DNA of 64,000 nt from Dipteris shenzhenensis (GCA_047967505.1 CM106541.1), one strand, 5' to 3'. Shown: positions 42,701 through 59,400, counted from the first letter of the stretch. Notes: generated by a model from the letters alone, not told the origin. Numbers and translations: made by a program.

Positions 42701-45700
42701 CTAAGGCAAAAATGGTATTTAATGCTCGATCGATCATGCAAAGCATATACGATGGGCACAATACTTCTCCTATGACTTAACCTAGGTGGTAGTGAAATGT
42801 TCTCAAAAAGGCACACCCATCCGATAAGTAGTTGGTCAGATAACATACCTAAGGGCGTGTCTTTTTACGGATGTGCATATCACTACAGGAAAAATGTTGT
42901 ATAATGCGTGATCGACCATGGAAAGCATATCCGATGGTGACAATACTTTCCACGAACCTTAAACTAGGTGGAATTGACTTAAATGCAAAGTGGCATTCCC
43001 ATTGCATAATTACTTGATCGGATAACACACCTAGCAGCGTGGTTTTTTACGGATGTGCATGACACGGCTAAAATGGTATTTAATGCTCGATCGACCATGC
43101 AAAGCATATCCGATGGGCACAATAATTTTCCTATGCCTAAACCTAGGTGGTATTGAAATGTTCTCGAAGAGGCACATCCATCCGATAAGTACTTGGTCAG
43201 ATAACATACCTAAGGGCGTGTTTGTTTGCGGATGTGCATATCACTACCGGAAAAACATTGTATAATGTGTGATTGACCATGCAAAGCATATCCGATGGTG
43301 ACAATACTTTGCACACACCTCAACCTAGTTGAAACAGACTTGTGTGCAAAGTGGAGTCCCCATCCGATAAGTACTTGTTTGAATAACACACCTAGGACCA
43401 TGTTTTTTCATGGTTGTGCATGACACTAAGGCAAAAACGGTGTTTTATGCTTGATCGAGAATGCAAAGCATATCCAATGGGCACAATACTTTTCCCACAC
43501 CTTCAACTATGTATAATTGACTTACATGCAAAGTGGCATTCCCATCGCATCAGTACTTGATCGGATAACACACCTAGCAATCTGTTTTTTTACGGATGTG
43601 CATGACACTAAGGCAAAAATGGTATTTAGTGCTCGATCGACCATGCAAAGCATATCCGATGGGCACAATTCTTTTCCTATGCATTCACCTAGGTGGTATT
43701 GAAATGTCCTCAAAGAGGCACACCCATCCGATAAGTACTTGGTCAGATAACATACCTAAGGGCGTGTTTTTTTCCGGATGTGCATATCACTACCAGAAAA
43801 ACGTTGTATAATGTGTGATCGACCATGCAAAGCATATCCGATGGTGACAATACTTTGCACTCACCTCAACCTAGTTGAAACAGATTTGTGTGCAAAGTGG
43901 AGCCCCCATCGGATAAGTACTTGTTTGAATAACACACCTAAGACCGTGTTTTTTTATGGTTGTGCATGACACTAAGGCAAAAACAGTGTTTTATGCTTGA
44001 TCGACAATGCAAAGCATATCCGATGGGCACAATACTTTACACACACCTTCACCTAGGTGGAATTAACTTACATGCAAAGTCGCATTCCCATCGCATAAGT
44101 ACTTGATCAGATAACACACCTAGCGGCGTGTTTTTTTACGGATGTGCATGACACTAGAGCAAAAATGGTATTTAATGCTCGATCGACCATGCAAAGCATA
44201 TCCGATGGGCACAATACTTTTCCTACAACTTAACCTAGGTGGTATTGAAATGTTCTCAAAGAGGCACACCCATCCAATAAGTACTTAGTCAGATAACATA
44301 CCTAAGGGCGTGTTTTTTTGCAAATGTGCATATCACTACAGGAAAAACGTTGTATAATGCATCATCGACCATGCAAAGCACATTTGATGGTGACAATACT
44401 TTGCACGCATCTCAACATAGTTGAAACGGACTTGCGTGCAAAGTGGAGCCCCAATCCAATAAGTACTTGTTTCAATACCACACCTAGGACGGTGTTTTTT
44501 TATGGTTGTGCATGACACTAAGGCAAAAATGATGTTTTATGCTTGATCGACAATGCAAAGCATATCCGATGGGCACAATACTTTGTACACACCTTCAACT
44601 AGGTGGAATTGACTTACATGCAAAGTTGCATTCCCATCGCATAAGTACTTGATCGGATAACACACCTAGTAGCGTGTTTTTTTACGGATGTGCATGACAC
44701 TAAGGCAAAATTGGTATTTAATGCTTGATCGACCATGCAAAGCATATCCGATGGGCACAATACTTCTCCTATGCCTTAACCTAGGTTGTATTGAAATGTT
44801 CTGAAAGAGGCACACCCAACCGATAAGTACTTGGTCAGATAACATACCTAAGGGTGTGTTTTTTTGCGAATGTGCATATCACTACAGGAAAAACGTTGTA
44901 TAATGCGCGATCAACCATGCAAAGCATATCCGATAGTGACAATACTTTGCACGCACCTCAACCTAGTTGAAAAGGACTTGCGTGCAGAGTGGAGCCCCCA
45001 TCCGATAAGTACTTGTTTGAATAACACACCTAGGACCGTGGTTTTTTATGGTTGTGCATGACACTAAGGCAAAAATGGTGTTTTATGCTTGATCGACAAT
45101 GCAAACTATATCCGATGGGCACATTGCTTTGCACACACCTTCAACTAGGAGGAATTGACTTACATGCAAAGTGGCATTCCCATCGCATAAGTATTTGATG
45201 GGATAACATACCTAAGGGCGTGTTTTTTTGCGGATGTGCATATCACTACAGGGAAAACATTGTATAATGCGTGATCGACCATGCAAAGCTTATCCGCCGA
45301 TGGTGACAATACTTTGCAGGCACCTCAATTTAGTTTAAACGGACTTGGTTGCAAAGTGGAGCTCCCATCTGATAAGTACTTGTTTGAATAACACACCTAG
45401 GACCGTGTTTTTTTATGGTTGTGCATGACACTAAGGCAAAAAATGGTGTTTTATGCTTGATCGATAGTGCAAAGCATATCCGATGCGCACAATACTTTGC
45501 ACACACCTTCAACTAGCTGGAATTGACTTACATGCAATGTGGCATTCCCATAGCATAAGTACTTGATCGCATAACACACTAGCAACATGTTTTTTTATGG
45601 ATGTGCATGGCACTAAGGCAAAAATGCTATTTAATGCTCGATCGACCATGCAAAGCATATCCAATGGGCACAATACTTTTCCTACGCCTTAACCTAGGTG

Positions 45701-47424
45701 GTAATGAAATTTTCTCAAAGAGGGACACCCGTCCGATAAGTACTTGGTCAGATAACATACCTAAGGTCGTGCTTTTTTGCAGATGTGCATATCACTACAA
45801 GAAAAACGTTGTATAACGCATGATCGACCATGCAAAGCATATCCGATGGTGAAAATGCTTTGCACGAACCTCAAGCTAGTTGCAACGGACTTGCATGCAA
45901 AGTGGAGACCCCATCGAATAAGTACTTGTTTGAATAACACACCTAGGATCGTGTTTTTTTATGGTTGTGCATGACACAGGCAAAATCGGTGTTTTATGCT
46001 TGAGCGAGAATGAAAAGCATATCCGATGGGCACAATACTTTGCACACACCTTCAACTAGGTGGAATTGACTTACATGCAAAGTGGCATTCCCATTGCATA
46101 AGTACTTGATAGGAAAACACACCTAGCAGCGTTTTTTTTTACGGATGTGCATGACACTTAGGCTAAAATGGTATTTAATGCTCGATCCACCATGCAAAGC
46201 ATATCCGATGGGCACAATACTTTTCCTATGCTTTAACCTAGGTGGTATTGAAATGTTCTCGAAGAGGCACACCCATCCGATAAGTACTTGGTCAGATAAG
46301 ATACCTAAGGGCGTGGTTTTTGTGGATGTGCATCACTACCGAAAAAAACATTGTATAATGCGTGATCGACCATGCAAAGCATATCCGATGGTGACAATAC
46401 TTTGTACGCACCTCAACCTAGTTGAAACAGACTTGAGAGCAAAGTGGAGTCCCCATCTGTTAAGTACTTGTTTGAATAACACACCTAGGACCATGTTTTT
46501 TTATGGTTGTGCATGACACTAAGGCAAAAATGGTGTTTTATGCTTGATCGACAATGCAAAGCATATCTGATGGGCACAATACTTTGCACACACCTTCAAA
46601 AACGTGGAATGGACTTACATGCAAAGTGGCACGCCCATCCCATAAGTACTTGATCGGATAACATACCTAGTAGCATGTTGTTTTACGGATGTGCATGACA
46701 CTAGAGCAAAAATAGTATTTAATGCTCGATTGACCATGGAAAGGATATCCGATGGGCACAACACTTTTCCTATGCCTCAACCTAGGTGGTATTGAAATGT
46801 TCTCAAAGAGCCACAATCATCCGAAAAGTACTTGGTCAAATAACATACCTAAGGACGTGTTTTTTTGTGGATGTGCATATCACTACGGGAAAAACGGTGG
46901 ATAAGGTGTGATCGACCATACAAAGCATATCGGATGGTCACAATACTTTGCACGAACCTCAACCTAGTTGAAAAAAATTTGCGTGCAAAGTGGAGCCCCT
47001 ATCTAAGAAGTATTTGTTTGAATAACACACCTAGGACCATGTTTTTTTATGGTTGTGCATGAAAATAAGGCAAAAACGGTGTTTTATGCTTGATCGACAA
47101 TGCAAAGCATATCCGATGGGCACAATTCTTTGTACACACCTTCAAATAGGTGGAATTGACTTACATGCAAAGTGGCATTCCCATCGCATTAGTACTTGAT
47201 CGGATAACACACCTAGCAGCGTGTTTTTTTACGGGTGTGCATGACACTAAGGCAAAAATGGTATTTAGTGCTCGATCGACCATGCAAAGCATATCCAATG
47301 GGCACAATTATTTTCTTATGCATTCACCTAGGTGGTATTGAAATGTCCTCAAAGAGGCACACCCATGCGATAAGTACTTGGTTAGATAACATACCTAAGG
47401 GTGTGTTTTTTTGCGGATGTGCAT

Positions 47425-47460
47425 ATCACTACCGGAAAAACTAAGGCAAAAACGGTGTTT
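47425..47460 (+). repeat. Hybrid satellite monomer junction (B into C)
   Basis: Type-B start (CATATCACTACCGGAAAAAC) runs directly into type-C text (ACTAAGGCAAAAACGGTG), giving a shortened hybrid monomer. An identical hybrid occurs at about 63850-63885. Confidence 0.85.
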
Positions 47461-50400
47461 TATGCTTGATCGACAATGGAAAGCATGTATGATGGGCACA
47501 ATACTTTGCACAAACCTTCAACTAGGTGGAATTGACTTACATGCAAAGTGGGGTGCCCATCCCATAAGTACTTGATCGGATAACATACCTAGCAGCATGC
47601 TGTTTTACGAATGTGCATGACACTAGAGCAAACATTGTATTGAATGCTCGATCGACCATGCAAAGGATATCCCATGGGCACAACACTTTTCCTACGCCTC
47701 AACCTAGGTGGTATTGAAATGCTCTCAAAGAGGCACACCCATCCGATAAGTACTTGGTCAAATAACAACCTAACGGCATGTTTTTTTGTGGATGTGCATT
47801 TCACTATGGGAAAAATGGTGGATAATGCGTGATCGACCATGCAAAGCATATTCTATGGTCACAATACTTTGCACCCACATCAACCTAGTTGAAACAAAAA
47901 TGCGTGCAAAGTGTAGCCGCTATCTGAGAAGTACTTGTTTAAATAACACACCTAGGATTGTGTTTTTTTATGGTTGTGCATGACACTAAGGCAAAAACCG
48001 TGTCTTATGCTTGATCAACAATGCAAAGCATATCCGATGGGCACAATACATTGCACATACCTTCAACTAGGTGGAATTAACTTACATGCAAAGTGGTGCG
48101 TCCATCCCATATGTACTTGATCGGATAACATACCTAGCAGCGTGTTTTTTTACGGATGTGCATGACACTAGAGCAAAAATGGTATGTAATGCTTGATCGA
48201 CAATGAAAACGATATCCGATGGGCACAATACTTTTCCTACGCCTCAACCTAGGAGGTATTGACATGTTCTGAAAGGGGCACACCGATCTGATAAGTACTT
48301 GGTTGGATAACACACCTAAGGTTGTGTTTTTTACGGATGTGGATATCACTAGGGGAAAAATGGTGTATAATGCATGATCGACCATGCAAAGCATATCCGA
48401 TGGTCACAATACTTTGCACGCACCTCAAACTAGTTGAAACGGACTTGCATGCAAAGTGGAGCCCCCATCTGAGAAGTACTTGTTTTAATAACACACCTAG
48501 GACCATGTTTTTTTATGGTTGTGCATGACACTAAGGCAAAAATAGTGTTTTATGCTTGATCAACAATGCAAAGCATATCCGATGATTACAATACTTTGCA
48601 CACACCGTAAACTAGGTGGAATTGACTTACATGAAAAGTGGCATGCGCATCCCATAAGTACTTGATCGGATAACATACCTAGCAGCATGTTTTTTCAGAT
48701 GTGCATGATACCAAGTCAAAAATGGTATTTAATGCTCGATCGACCATGCAAAGCATATCCGATGGGCACAATACTTTTCCTACCGCTCAACTTAGGTGGT
48801 ATTGACATGTTTTCAAACACGCACACCAATCCGATAAGTACATGGTCATATAACACACCTAAGGGCGTGTTTTTTTACAGATGTGCATATCATTAGGAGA
48901 AAAACGGTGTACAATGCATCATCGACCATGCAAAGCATATCCAATGGTTACAATACTTTGCATGCAACTCAAACTAGTTAAAGGATACTCTCGTGCAAAG
49001 TGGAGCCCCCATCCGATAAGTACTTGTTTGAATAACAAACCTAGGATTGTGTTTTTTTATGGTTGTGCATTACACTAGAGCAAAAATGGTGTTTTATGCT
49101 TCATTGACAATGCAAAGCATATCCGATGGGCATAATACTTTGCACACACCTTAAACTAGGTGGAATTGACTTACATGCAAAGTGGCATGCCCATCCCATA
49201 AGTACTTGTTCGGATAGCATACCTAGCAGCGTGTTTTTTCACGGATGTGCATGACACCAAGGCAAAAATGGTATTTAATGTTGGATCGACCATGCAAAGC
49301 GTATCTGATGGGCATAATACTTTTCCTACCCCTCAACCTAGGTGGTATTGACATGTTTTCAAACACACACACCCACCCGATAAGTACTTGGTCAGATAAC
49401 ACACCTAAGGGCATGTTTTTTTGCAGATGTGCATATCACTAGGGGAAAAACGGTGTATAATTCATGATCAACCATGCAAAGCATATCCAATGGTCACAAT
49501 ACTTTGCACGCACCTAACCTAGTTGAAAGATACTTGCGTGCAAAGTGGAGCCCCCATCCGATAAGTACTTGTTTGAATAACAGACCTAGGACCGTGTTTT
49601 TTTATGGTTGTGCATTACACTAAGGCAAGAACGGTGTTTTATGCTTGATCGACAATGCAAAGCATATCTCATGGGCATAATACTTTGTACACACCTTCAA
49701 ATAGATGAAATTGACTTACATGCAAATTGGATCACCCATCCCATAAGTACTTGATTGAATAACATACCTAGCAGCGTGTTTTTTTACGGATGTGCATGAC
49801 ACTAGAGCAAAAATGGCATTTACTGCTCGATCGACCATCCAAAGGATATCCGATGGGGCAATACTTTTCCTATGCCTCAACCTAGGTGGTATTACAATGT
49901 TCTCAAACACGCATACCCATCCGATAAGTACTTGGTCAGATAACATACCTAAGGGCGTGTTTTTTTGTGGATGTGCATATCACTACGGCAAAAACGGTGC
50001 ATAATGTGTGATCAACCATGCAAAGCATATCCAATGGTCACAATACTTTGCATGCACCTCAACCTAGTTGAAACGGACTTGTGTGAAAAGTGGAGCGCCC
50101 ATCCCATAAGTACTTGATCAAATAACATACCTAAGCGCATGTTTTTTACAGATGTTCATGACACTATGGCAAAAACAGTGTTTTATGCTTGATCGACAAT
50201 GCAAAGCATATCCGATGTGCATAATACTTTTCATACACCTTAAACTAGGTGAAATTGACTTACATGCAAAGTGGAGCGCCCATCCCATAAGTACTTGATC
50301 GGATAACATACCTAGTAGCGTGTTTTTTTACGAATGTGCATGACACAATCAAAAATAGTATTTAATGCTCGATCGACCATGCAAAGGATATCCGATGGCC

Positions 50401-53400
50401 ACAATACTTCTTCTACACCTCAACCTAGGTGGTATTGAAATGTTCTCAAAGAGGCACACCCATCCGATAAGTACTTGGTCAAATAACACACCTAGGATCA
50501 TGGTTTTTTATGGTTGTGCATTACACTAGACCAAAAATGGTGTTTTATGCTTCATCGACAATGCAAAGCATATCCAATGGGCATAATACTTTGCACACAC
50601 CTTAAACTAGGTGGAATTGACTTACATGCAAAGTGGCATGCCCATCCCATAAGTACTTGATCGGATAGCATACCTAGCAGCGTGTTTTTTCACGGTTGTG
50701 CATGACACCAAGGCAAAAATGGTATTTAATGCTGGATCAACCATGCAAAGAATATCTGATGGGCACAATACTTTTCCTACCCTCAACCTAGGTGGTATTG
50801 ACATGTTTTCAAACACGCACACCCACCCGATAAGTACTTGGTCCGATAACACACCTAAGGGTGTGTTTTTTTGTGGATGTGCATATCACTACCGGAAAAA
50901 CGTTGTATAATGTGTGATCGACCAAGCAAAGCATATCCGATGGTGATAATACTTTTCACGCACCTCAACCTAGTTGAAACCGACTTGGGTGCAAAGTGGA
51001 TCCCCCATCCGATAAGTACTTGTTTGAATAACACACCTAGGACCGTGTTCTTTTATGGTTGTGGATGACACTAATGCAAAAAATGGTGTTTTATGCTTGA
51101 TCGACAATGCAAAGCATATCCGATGGGCACAATACTTTGCACACACCTTCAAATAGGTGAATTGACTTACATGCAAAGTGACATTCGCATCTCATAAGTA
51201 TTTGATCGGATAACAAACCTAGCAGCGTGTTTTTTTACGGATGTGCATGACACTAAGGGAAAAATGGTATTTAATGCTCGATTGACCATGCAAAGCATAT
51301 CCGATGGGCACAATACTTTTCCTATGCCTTAACCTAGGTGGTAATGAAATGTTGTCAAAGAGGCACATCCATCCGATAAGTACTTGGTCAGATAACATAC
51401 CTAAGGGCGTGTTTTTTTGCGAATGTGCAAATCATTACAGGAAAAACGTTGTATAATGCGTGATCGACCATGCAAAGCATATCTGATGGTGACAATACTT
51501 CGCACGCACCTCAATCTAGTTGAAACGGACTTGCGTGCAAAGTGGAACCCCCATCCGATAAGTACTTGTTTGAATAACATACCTAGGATTGTGTTTTTTT
51601 ATGATTGTGCATGACACTAAGGCAAAAACGGCGTTTTATGCTTGATCGACAATGCAAAGCATATCTGATGGGCATAATACTTTGCACACACCTTCAACTA
51701 GGTGGAATTGAATTACATACAAAGTGGCATTCCCATCGCATAAGTACTTGATCGGGTAACACACCTAGCAGCGTGTTTTTTTACGGATGTGCATGACACT
51801 AATGCAAAAATGGGTATTTAATGCTCGATCGACCATGCAAAGCATATCTGATGGGCACAATACTTTTCCTACACCTTAACCTAGGTGGTATTGAAATGTT
51901 TTCAAAGATGCACACCCATCCGATAAGTACTTGGTCAGATAACATCCCTAAGGGCGTGTTTTTATGCGGATGTGCATATCCCTACAGGAAAAACGTTGTA
52001 TAATGCATGATTGACCATGCGAAGCATATCCAATGGTGACAATACTTTGCATGCACCTCAATCTAGTTGAAACGGACTTGAGTGCAAAGTGGAGCCCCCA
52101 TCCGATAAGTAATTGTTTGAATAACATGACTAGGACTGTGTTTTTTCATGGTTGTGCATGACACTAAGGCAAAAACGGTGTTTTATGCTTGATCGACAAT
52201 GCAAAGCATATCCGATCGGCACAATACTTTGCACACACCTTTAACTAGGTGGAAGTCACTTACATGCAAAGTGGCATTCCCATTGCATAAGTACTTGATC
52301 GGATAACACACCTAACGGCGTGTTTTTTTACGAATGTGCATGACACTAAGGCAAAAATGGTATTTAATGCTCGATCGACCATGCAAAGCATATCCGATGG
52401 GCACAATACTTTTCCTATGCCTTAACATAGGTGGTATTGAATTTTCTCAAAGAGGCACGCCCATCCGATAAGTACTTGGTTAGAGAACATACCTAAGGGT
52501 GTGTTTTCTTGCGGATGTGCATATCACTACCGGAAAAATGTCGTATAATGCGTGATCAACCATGCAAAGCATATCGCATGGTGACAATACTTTGATCGCA
52601 CCTCAACCTAAATGAAACGGACTTGCATGCAAAGTGGAGCCCCCATCCGATAAGTACTTGTTTGAATAAAACACCTAGGACCGTGTTTTTTTATGGTTGT
52701 GCATGACACTAAGCTAAAACTATGTTTTATGCTTCATCGACAATGCAAAGCATATCTGATGGGCACAATACTTTGCATAGACCTTCAACTAGGTGGAATT
52801 GACTTACATGCAAAGTGGCATTCCCATCGCATAAGTACTTGATCGGATAGCACACCTAGCAGTGTGTTTTTTTACGAATGTGCATGACACTAAGGCAAAA
52901 ATGGTATTTAATGCTCGATCGACCATGCAAAGCATATCCGCTGGGCACAATACTTTTCCCACGCCTTAACCTAGGTGGTATTGAAATGTTCTCAAAGAGG
53001 CACACCCATCCGATAAGTACTTGGTCAGATAACATACCTAAGGGCGTGTTTTTTTGCGGATGTGCATATCACTACAGGAAAAACGTTGTATAATGCGTGA
53101 TCGACCATGCAAAGCATATATGATGGTGACAATAATTTGCACTCACCTCAATCTAGTTGAAACAGACTTGCGTGCAAAATGGAGCCCCCATCCGATAAGT
53201 ACTTGTTTGAATAACACACCTAGGATCGTGTTTTTTTATGGTTGTGCATGACACTAAGGCAAAAACGGTGTGTTATGCTTGATCGACAATGCAAAGCAGA
53301 TCCGATGGGCACAATACTTTGCACACACCTTCCACTAGGTGGAATTGACTTACATGGAGAGCGGCATTCCCATCGCATAAGTACTTGATCGGGTAACACA

Positions 53401-56400
53401 CCTATAGCGTGTTTTTTACGGATGTGCATGACACTAAGGCAAAAATGGTATTTAATGCTCGACCGACCATGCAAAGCATATCCAATGGGCACAATGCTTT
53501 TCCTACACCTTAACCTAGGTGGTATTGAAATGTTTTCAAAGAGGCACACCCATCCGATAAGCACTTGGTCAGATAATATACCTAAGGGCATGTTTTTTTG
53601 CGGATGTGCATATCACTACAGGAAAAACGTTGTATAATGCATGATTGACCATGCGAAGCATATCCGATGGTGACAATACTTTGCACCCACATCAATCTAG
53701 TTGAAATGGACTTGTGTGCAAAGTGGAGCCCCCATCCAATAAGTACTTGTTTGAATAACACACCTAGGACCGTGTTTTTTTATGGTTGTGCATGACACTA
53801 AGGCGAAAACGGTGTTTTATGCTTGATCAACAATGCAAAGCATATCCGATGGGTACAATACTTTGCACACACCTTCAACTAGGTGGAATTGACTTACATG
53901 CAAAGTGGCATTCCCATCGCATAAATACTGGATCGGATAACACACCTAGCAGCGTGTTTTTTTACGGATGTGCATGACAGTAAGGCAAAAATGGTATTTA
54001 ATGCTCGATCGACCATGCAAAGCATATCCGATGGGCACAATACTTTTCCTACGCCTTAACCTAGGTGGTATTGAAATGTTCTCAAAGAGGCACACCCATT
54101 AGATAAGTACCTAGTCAGATAACATACCTAAGGGCTTGTTTTTTTGCACATGTACATATCACTACCGAAAAAACGTTGTATAATGCATGATGGACCATGT
54201 AAAGCATATCCGATGGTGACAATACTTTGCACACACCTCAACCTAGTTGAAACAAACTTGTGTGCATCGTGAAGCCCCCATCCGATAAGTACTTGTTTGA
54301 ATAACACACCTAGGACCATGTTTTTTTATGGTTGTGCATGACACTAAGGCAAAAACGGTGTTTTATGCTTTATCGACAATGCAAAGCATATCCGATGGGC
54401 ACAATACTTTGCACACACCTTCAACTAGGTGGAATTGACTTACATGCAAAGTGGCATGCGCATCCCATAAGTACTTGATCGGATAACATACCTACCAGCG
54501 TGTTGTTTTATGGATGTGCATGACACTAGAGCAAAAATAGTATTTATTGCTCGATCCACCATGCAAAGGATATCCGATGGGCACAACACTTTTCCTATGC
54601 CTCAACCTAGGTGGTATTGACATGTTCTCAAAGAGGCACACCCATCGGATAAGTACTTGGTCAAATAACATACCTAAGGGCATGTTTTTTTGTGGATGTG
54701 CATATCACTATGGGAAAAACGGTGGATAATGCGTGATCGGCCATGCAAAGCATATCCGATGGTCACAATGCTTTGCACGCACCTCAACCTAGTCGAAAAA
54801 GACTTGGGTGCAAAGTGGATCCCCTATTTTAGAAGTACTTGTTTAAATAACACACCTAGGACCCTGTTTTTTTATGGTTGTGCATGACACTAAGGCAAAA
54901 ACGGTGTTTTATGCTTGATCGACAATGCAAAGCATATCCGATGGGCACAATACTTTGCACATACCTTCAACTATGTGGAGTGAACTTACATGAAAAGTGA
55001 CGTGTGCATCCCATAATTCCTTGATCGGATAACATACCTACAGCGTGTTTTTTTACGGATGTGCATTACACTAGAACAAAAATGGTATTTAATGCTCGAT
55101 TGACAATGCAAAGGATATCCGATGGGCACAATACCTTTCCTATGCCTCAACCTAGGTGGCATTGACATGTTCTCAAAGGGGCACACCGATCAGATAAGCA
55201 CTTGGTTGGATGACACACCTAAGGGCATGTTTTTTACAGATGTGGATATCACTAGGGGAAAAACGGTGTATAATGCGTGATCGACCATGCAAAGCATATA
55301 TGATGGTCACAATACTTTGCACGCACTTCAAACTAGTTGAAACGAACTAGTTGGATACAAACCTAGGACCCTGTTTTTTTATGGTTGTGCATGACACTAA
55401 GGCAAAAATTGTGTTTTATGTTTGATCAACAATGCAAAGCATATCCGATGGGCACAATACTTTGCACACACCTTCAACTAGGTGGAATTGACTTACATGC
55501 AAAGTGGCATTCCCATCGCATAAGTACTTGATCAGATAACACAACTAGCAGTGTGTTTTTTTACGAATGTGCATGACACTAAGGCAAAAATGGTATTTAA
55601 TGCTTGATCGACCATGCAAAGCATATCCGATAGGCACAATACTTCTCCTATGCCTTAGCCTGGGTGGTATTGAAATGTTCTCAAAGAGGCACACCCATCC
55701 GATAAGTACTTAGTCAGATAACATACCTAAGGTCGTGTTTTTTTGCGGATGTGCATATCACTACAAGAAAAACATTGTATAATGCGCGATCAACCATGCA
55801 AAGCATATTTGATCGTGACGATACTTTGTACGCAACTCAACTAGTTGAAACAGACTTGCGTGCAAAGTGGAGCCCCCATCCGATAAGTACTTGTTTGAAT
55901 AACACACCAAGGACTGTGTTTTTTTATGATTGTGCATGACACTAAGGCAAAAATGGTGTTTTATGCTTGATCGGCAATGCAAAGCATATCCGATGGGCAC
56001 AATACTTTGCACACACCTTCAACTAGGTGGAATTGACTTACATGCAAAGTGGCATTCCCATCGCATAAGCACTTGATCGAATAACATACCTAAGGGCGTG
56101 TTTTTTTGCGGATGTGCATATCACTACAGGGAAAACATTGTATAATGCGTGATCGACCATGTAAAGCATATCCGATGGTGACAAAACATTGCATGCACCT
56201 GAACCTAGTTGAAACAGACTTGCGTGCAAAGTGGAGCCCCCATCTGATAAGTACTTGTTTGAATAACAGACCTAGGACCGTGTTTTTTTATGGTTGTGCA
56301 TGACACTAAGGCAAAAAAGGGTGTTTTGTGCTTGATCAACAATGCAAAGCATATCCGATGGGCACAATACTTTGCACACACCTTCAACTAGGTGGAATTG

Positions 56401-59400
56401 ACTTACATGCAAAGTGGCATTCCCATCGCATAAGTACTTGATCAGATAACGCACCTAGCAGCGTGTTTTTTTACGGATGTGCATGACACTAAGGCAAAAA
56501 TGGTGTTTAATGCTCGATCGACCATGCAACGCATATCCGATGGGCACAATACTTTTCCTACGCCTTAACCTAGGTGGTATTGAAATGTTCTCAAAGAGGC
56601 ACACCCATCCGATAAGTACTTCGTCAGATAACATACCTAAGGGCGTGTTTTTTTACGGATGTGCATATCACTACCGGAAAAACGTTGTATAATGCGTGAT
56701 TGACCATGCAAAGCATATCCAATGGTGACAATACTTTGTACGCACCTTGACCTAGTTGAAATGCACTTGTGTGCATAGTGGAGCCCCCATCCAATAAGTA
56801 CTTGTTTGAATAACACACCTAGGACCATGTTTTTTATGGTTGTGCATGACACTAAGGCAAAAACGGTGTTTTATGCTTGATCGACAATGTAAAGCATATG
56901 CGATGGGCACAATACTTTGCTCACACCTTCAACTAGGTGGAATTGACTTACATGCAAAGTGGCATGTGCATCCCATAAGTACTTGATCGGATAACACACC
57001 TAGCAGCGTGTTTCTTTACGGATGTGCATGACACTAAGGCAAAAATGGTATTTAATGCTCGATTGACCATGCAATGCCTATCCGATGGGCACAATACTTT
57101 GCACATACCTTCAACTAGGTGGAATTAACTGACATGCGAAGTGGCGCGTCCATCCCATAAGTACTTGATCGGATAACATACCTAGCAGCGTGTTTTTTTA
57201 CGGATGTGCATGACACTAGAGCAAAAATGGTATTTAATGCTTGATTGGCAATGCAAAGGATATCCGATGGGCACAATACTTTTCCTATGCCTCAACCTAG
57301 GAGGTATTGACATGTTCTGAAAGGGGCACACCGATCTAATAAGTACTTGGTTGGATAACACACCCAAGGTCGTGTTTTTTACGGATGTGGATATCACTAG
57401 GGGAAAAACGGTGTATAATGCGTGATCGACCATGCAAAGCATATCGAATGGTCACAATACTTTGCACGCATGTTAACCTAGTTGAAACCAACTTGTGTGC
57501 AAAGTGGAGCGCCCATCCCATAAGTACTTGATCGAATAACATACCTAGCAGTGTGTGTTTTTACGGATGTGCATGACACTAAGGCAAAAACGGTGTTTTA
57601 TGCTTGATCGACAATGCAAAGCATATCCAATGGGCATAATACTTTTCACACACCCATCCGATAAGTACTTGGTCAGATAACATACCTAAGGGCATGTTTT
57701 TTTACGGACGTACATATCACTACCGGAAAAACGTTGTATACTGCATGATCGACCATGCAAAGCGTATCCGATGGTGACAAAACATTGTATGCACCTGAAC
57801 CTCGTTGTAACAGACTTGCGTACAAAGTGGAGCCCCCATCCGATAAGTACTTGTTTGAATAACACACCTAGGACCGTTTTTTTTAATGGTTGTGCATGAC
57901 ACTAAGGCAAAAACGGTGTTTTATGCTTGATTGAGAATGCAAAGCATATCCGATGGGCACAATACTTTGCACACACCTTCAACTAGGTGGAATTGACTTA
58001 CATGCAAAGTGGCACGCCCATCCCATAAGTACTTGATTAGCAGCGTGTTGTTTTATGGATGTGCATGACACTAGAACAAAAATAGTATTTAATGCTCGAT
58101 TGACCATGCAAAGGATATCCGATGGGCACAACACTTTTCCTATGCCTCAACCTAGGTAGTATTGAAATGTTCTCAAAGAGCCACACCCATCTGATAAGTA
58201 CTTGGTCAAATAACATACCTAAGCGCATGTTTTTTTGTGGATGTGCATATCACTACGGGAAAAACGGTGGATAATGCATCATCGACCATGCAAAGCATAT
58301 CGGATGGTCACAATACTTTGTACACATCTCAAACTAGTTGAAAAAAACTTGCGTGCAAAGTGGAGCCCCTATCTGAGAAGTACTTGTTTGAATAACACAC
58401 CTAGGACTGTGTTTTTTTATGGTTGTGCATGACACTAAGGCAAAAACGGTGTTTTATGCTTGATCGACAATGCAAAGCATATCCGGTGGGCACAATACTT
58501 TGCACATACCTTCAACTAGGTGGAATTAACTTACATGCAAAGTGGCGCATCCATCCCATAAGTACTTGATCGGATAACATACCTAGCAGCGTGTTTTTTT
58601 ACGAATGTGCATGACACTAGAGCAAAAATGGTATTTAATGCTTGATTGGCAATGCAAAGGATATCCGATGGGCACAATACTTTTCCTATGCCTCAACCTA
58701 GGAGGTATTGACATGTTCTGAAAGGGGCACACCGATCTGATAAGTACTTGGTTGGATAACACACCTAAGGTCGTGTTTTTTACAGATGTGGATATCACTA
58801 GGGGAAAAACGGTGTATAATGCGTGATCCACCATGCAAAGCATATCCCATGGTCACAATACTTTGTATGCACCTCAAACTAGTTGAAACTAACTAGCATG
58901 CAAAGTGGAGCCCCCATCTGACAAGTACTTGTTTGAATAACATACCTAGGACCGTGTCTTTTTATGGTTGTGCATGACACTAAGGCAAAAACAGTGTTTT
59001 ATGCTTGATCAACAATGCAAAGCATATCGGATGGACACAATACTTTGTACACACCTTCAACTAGGTTGAATTAACTTGCATGCAAAGTGGCATTCCCATC
59101 GCATAAGTACTTGATGGGATAACATACCTAGCAGCGTGTTTTTTCTGATGTGCATGACACCAAGGCAAAAATGATATTTAATGCTTGATCGACCATGCAA
59201 AGCATATCCGGTGGGCACAATACTTTTCGTACCCCTCAACTTAGGTGTTATTGACATGTTTTCAAACAGGCATACCCATCCGATAAGTACATGGTCAGAT
59301 AACACACCTAAGGGCGTGTTTTCTTGCGGATGTGCATATCACTAGGGGAAAAACGGTGTACAATGCGTGATCGACCATGCAAAGCATATGCAATGGTTAC

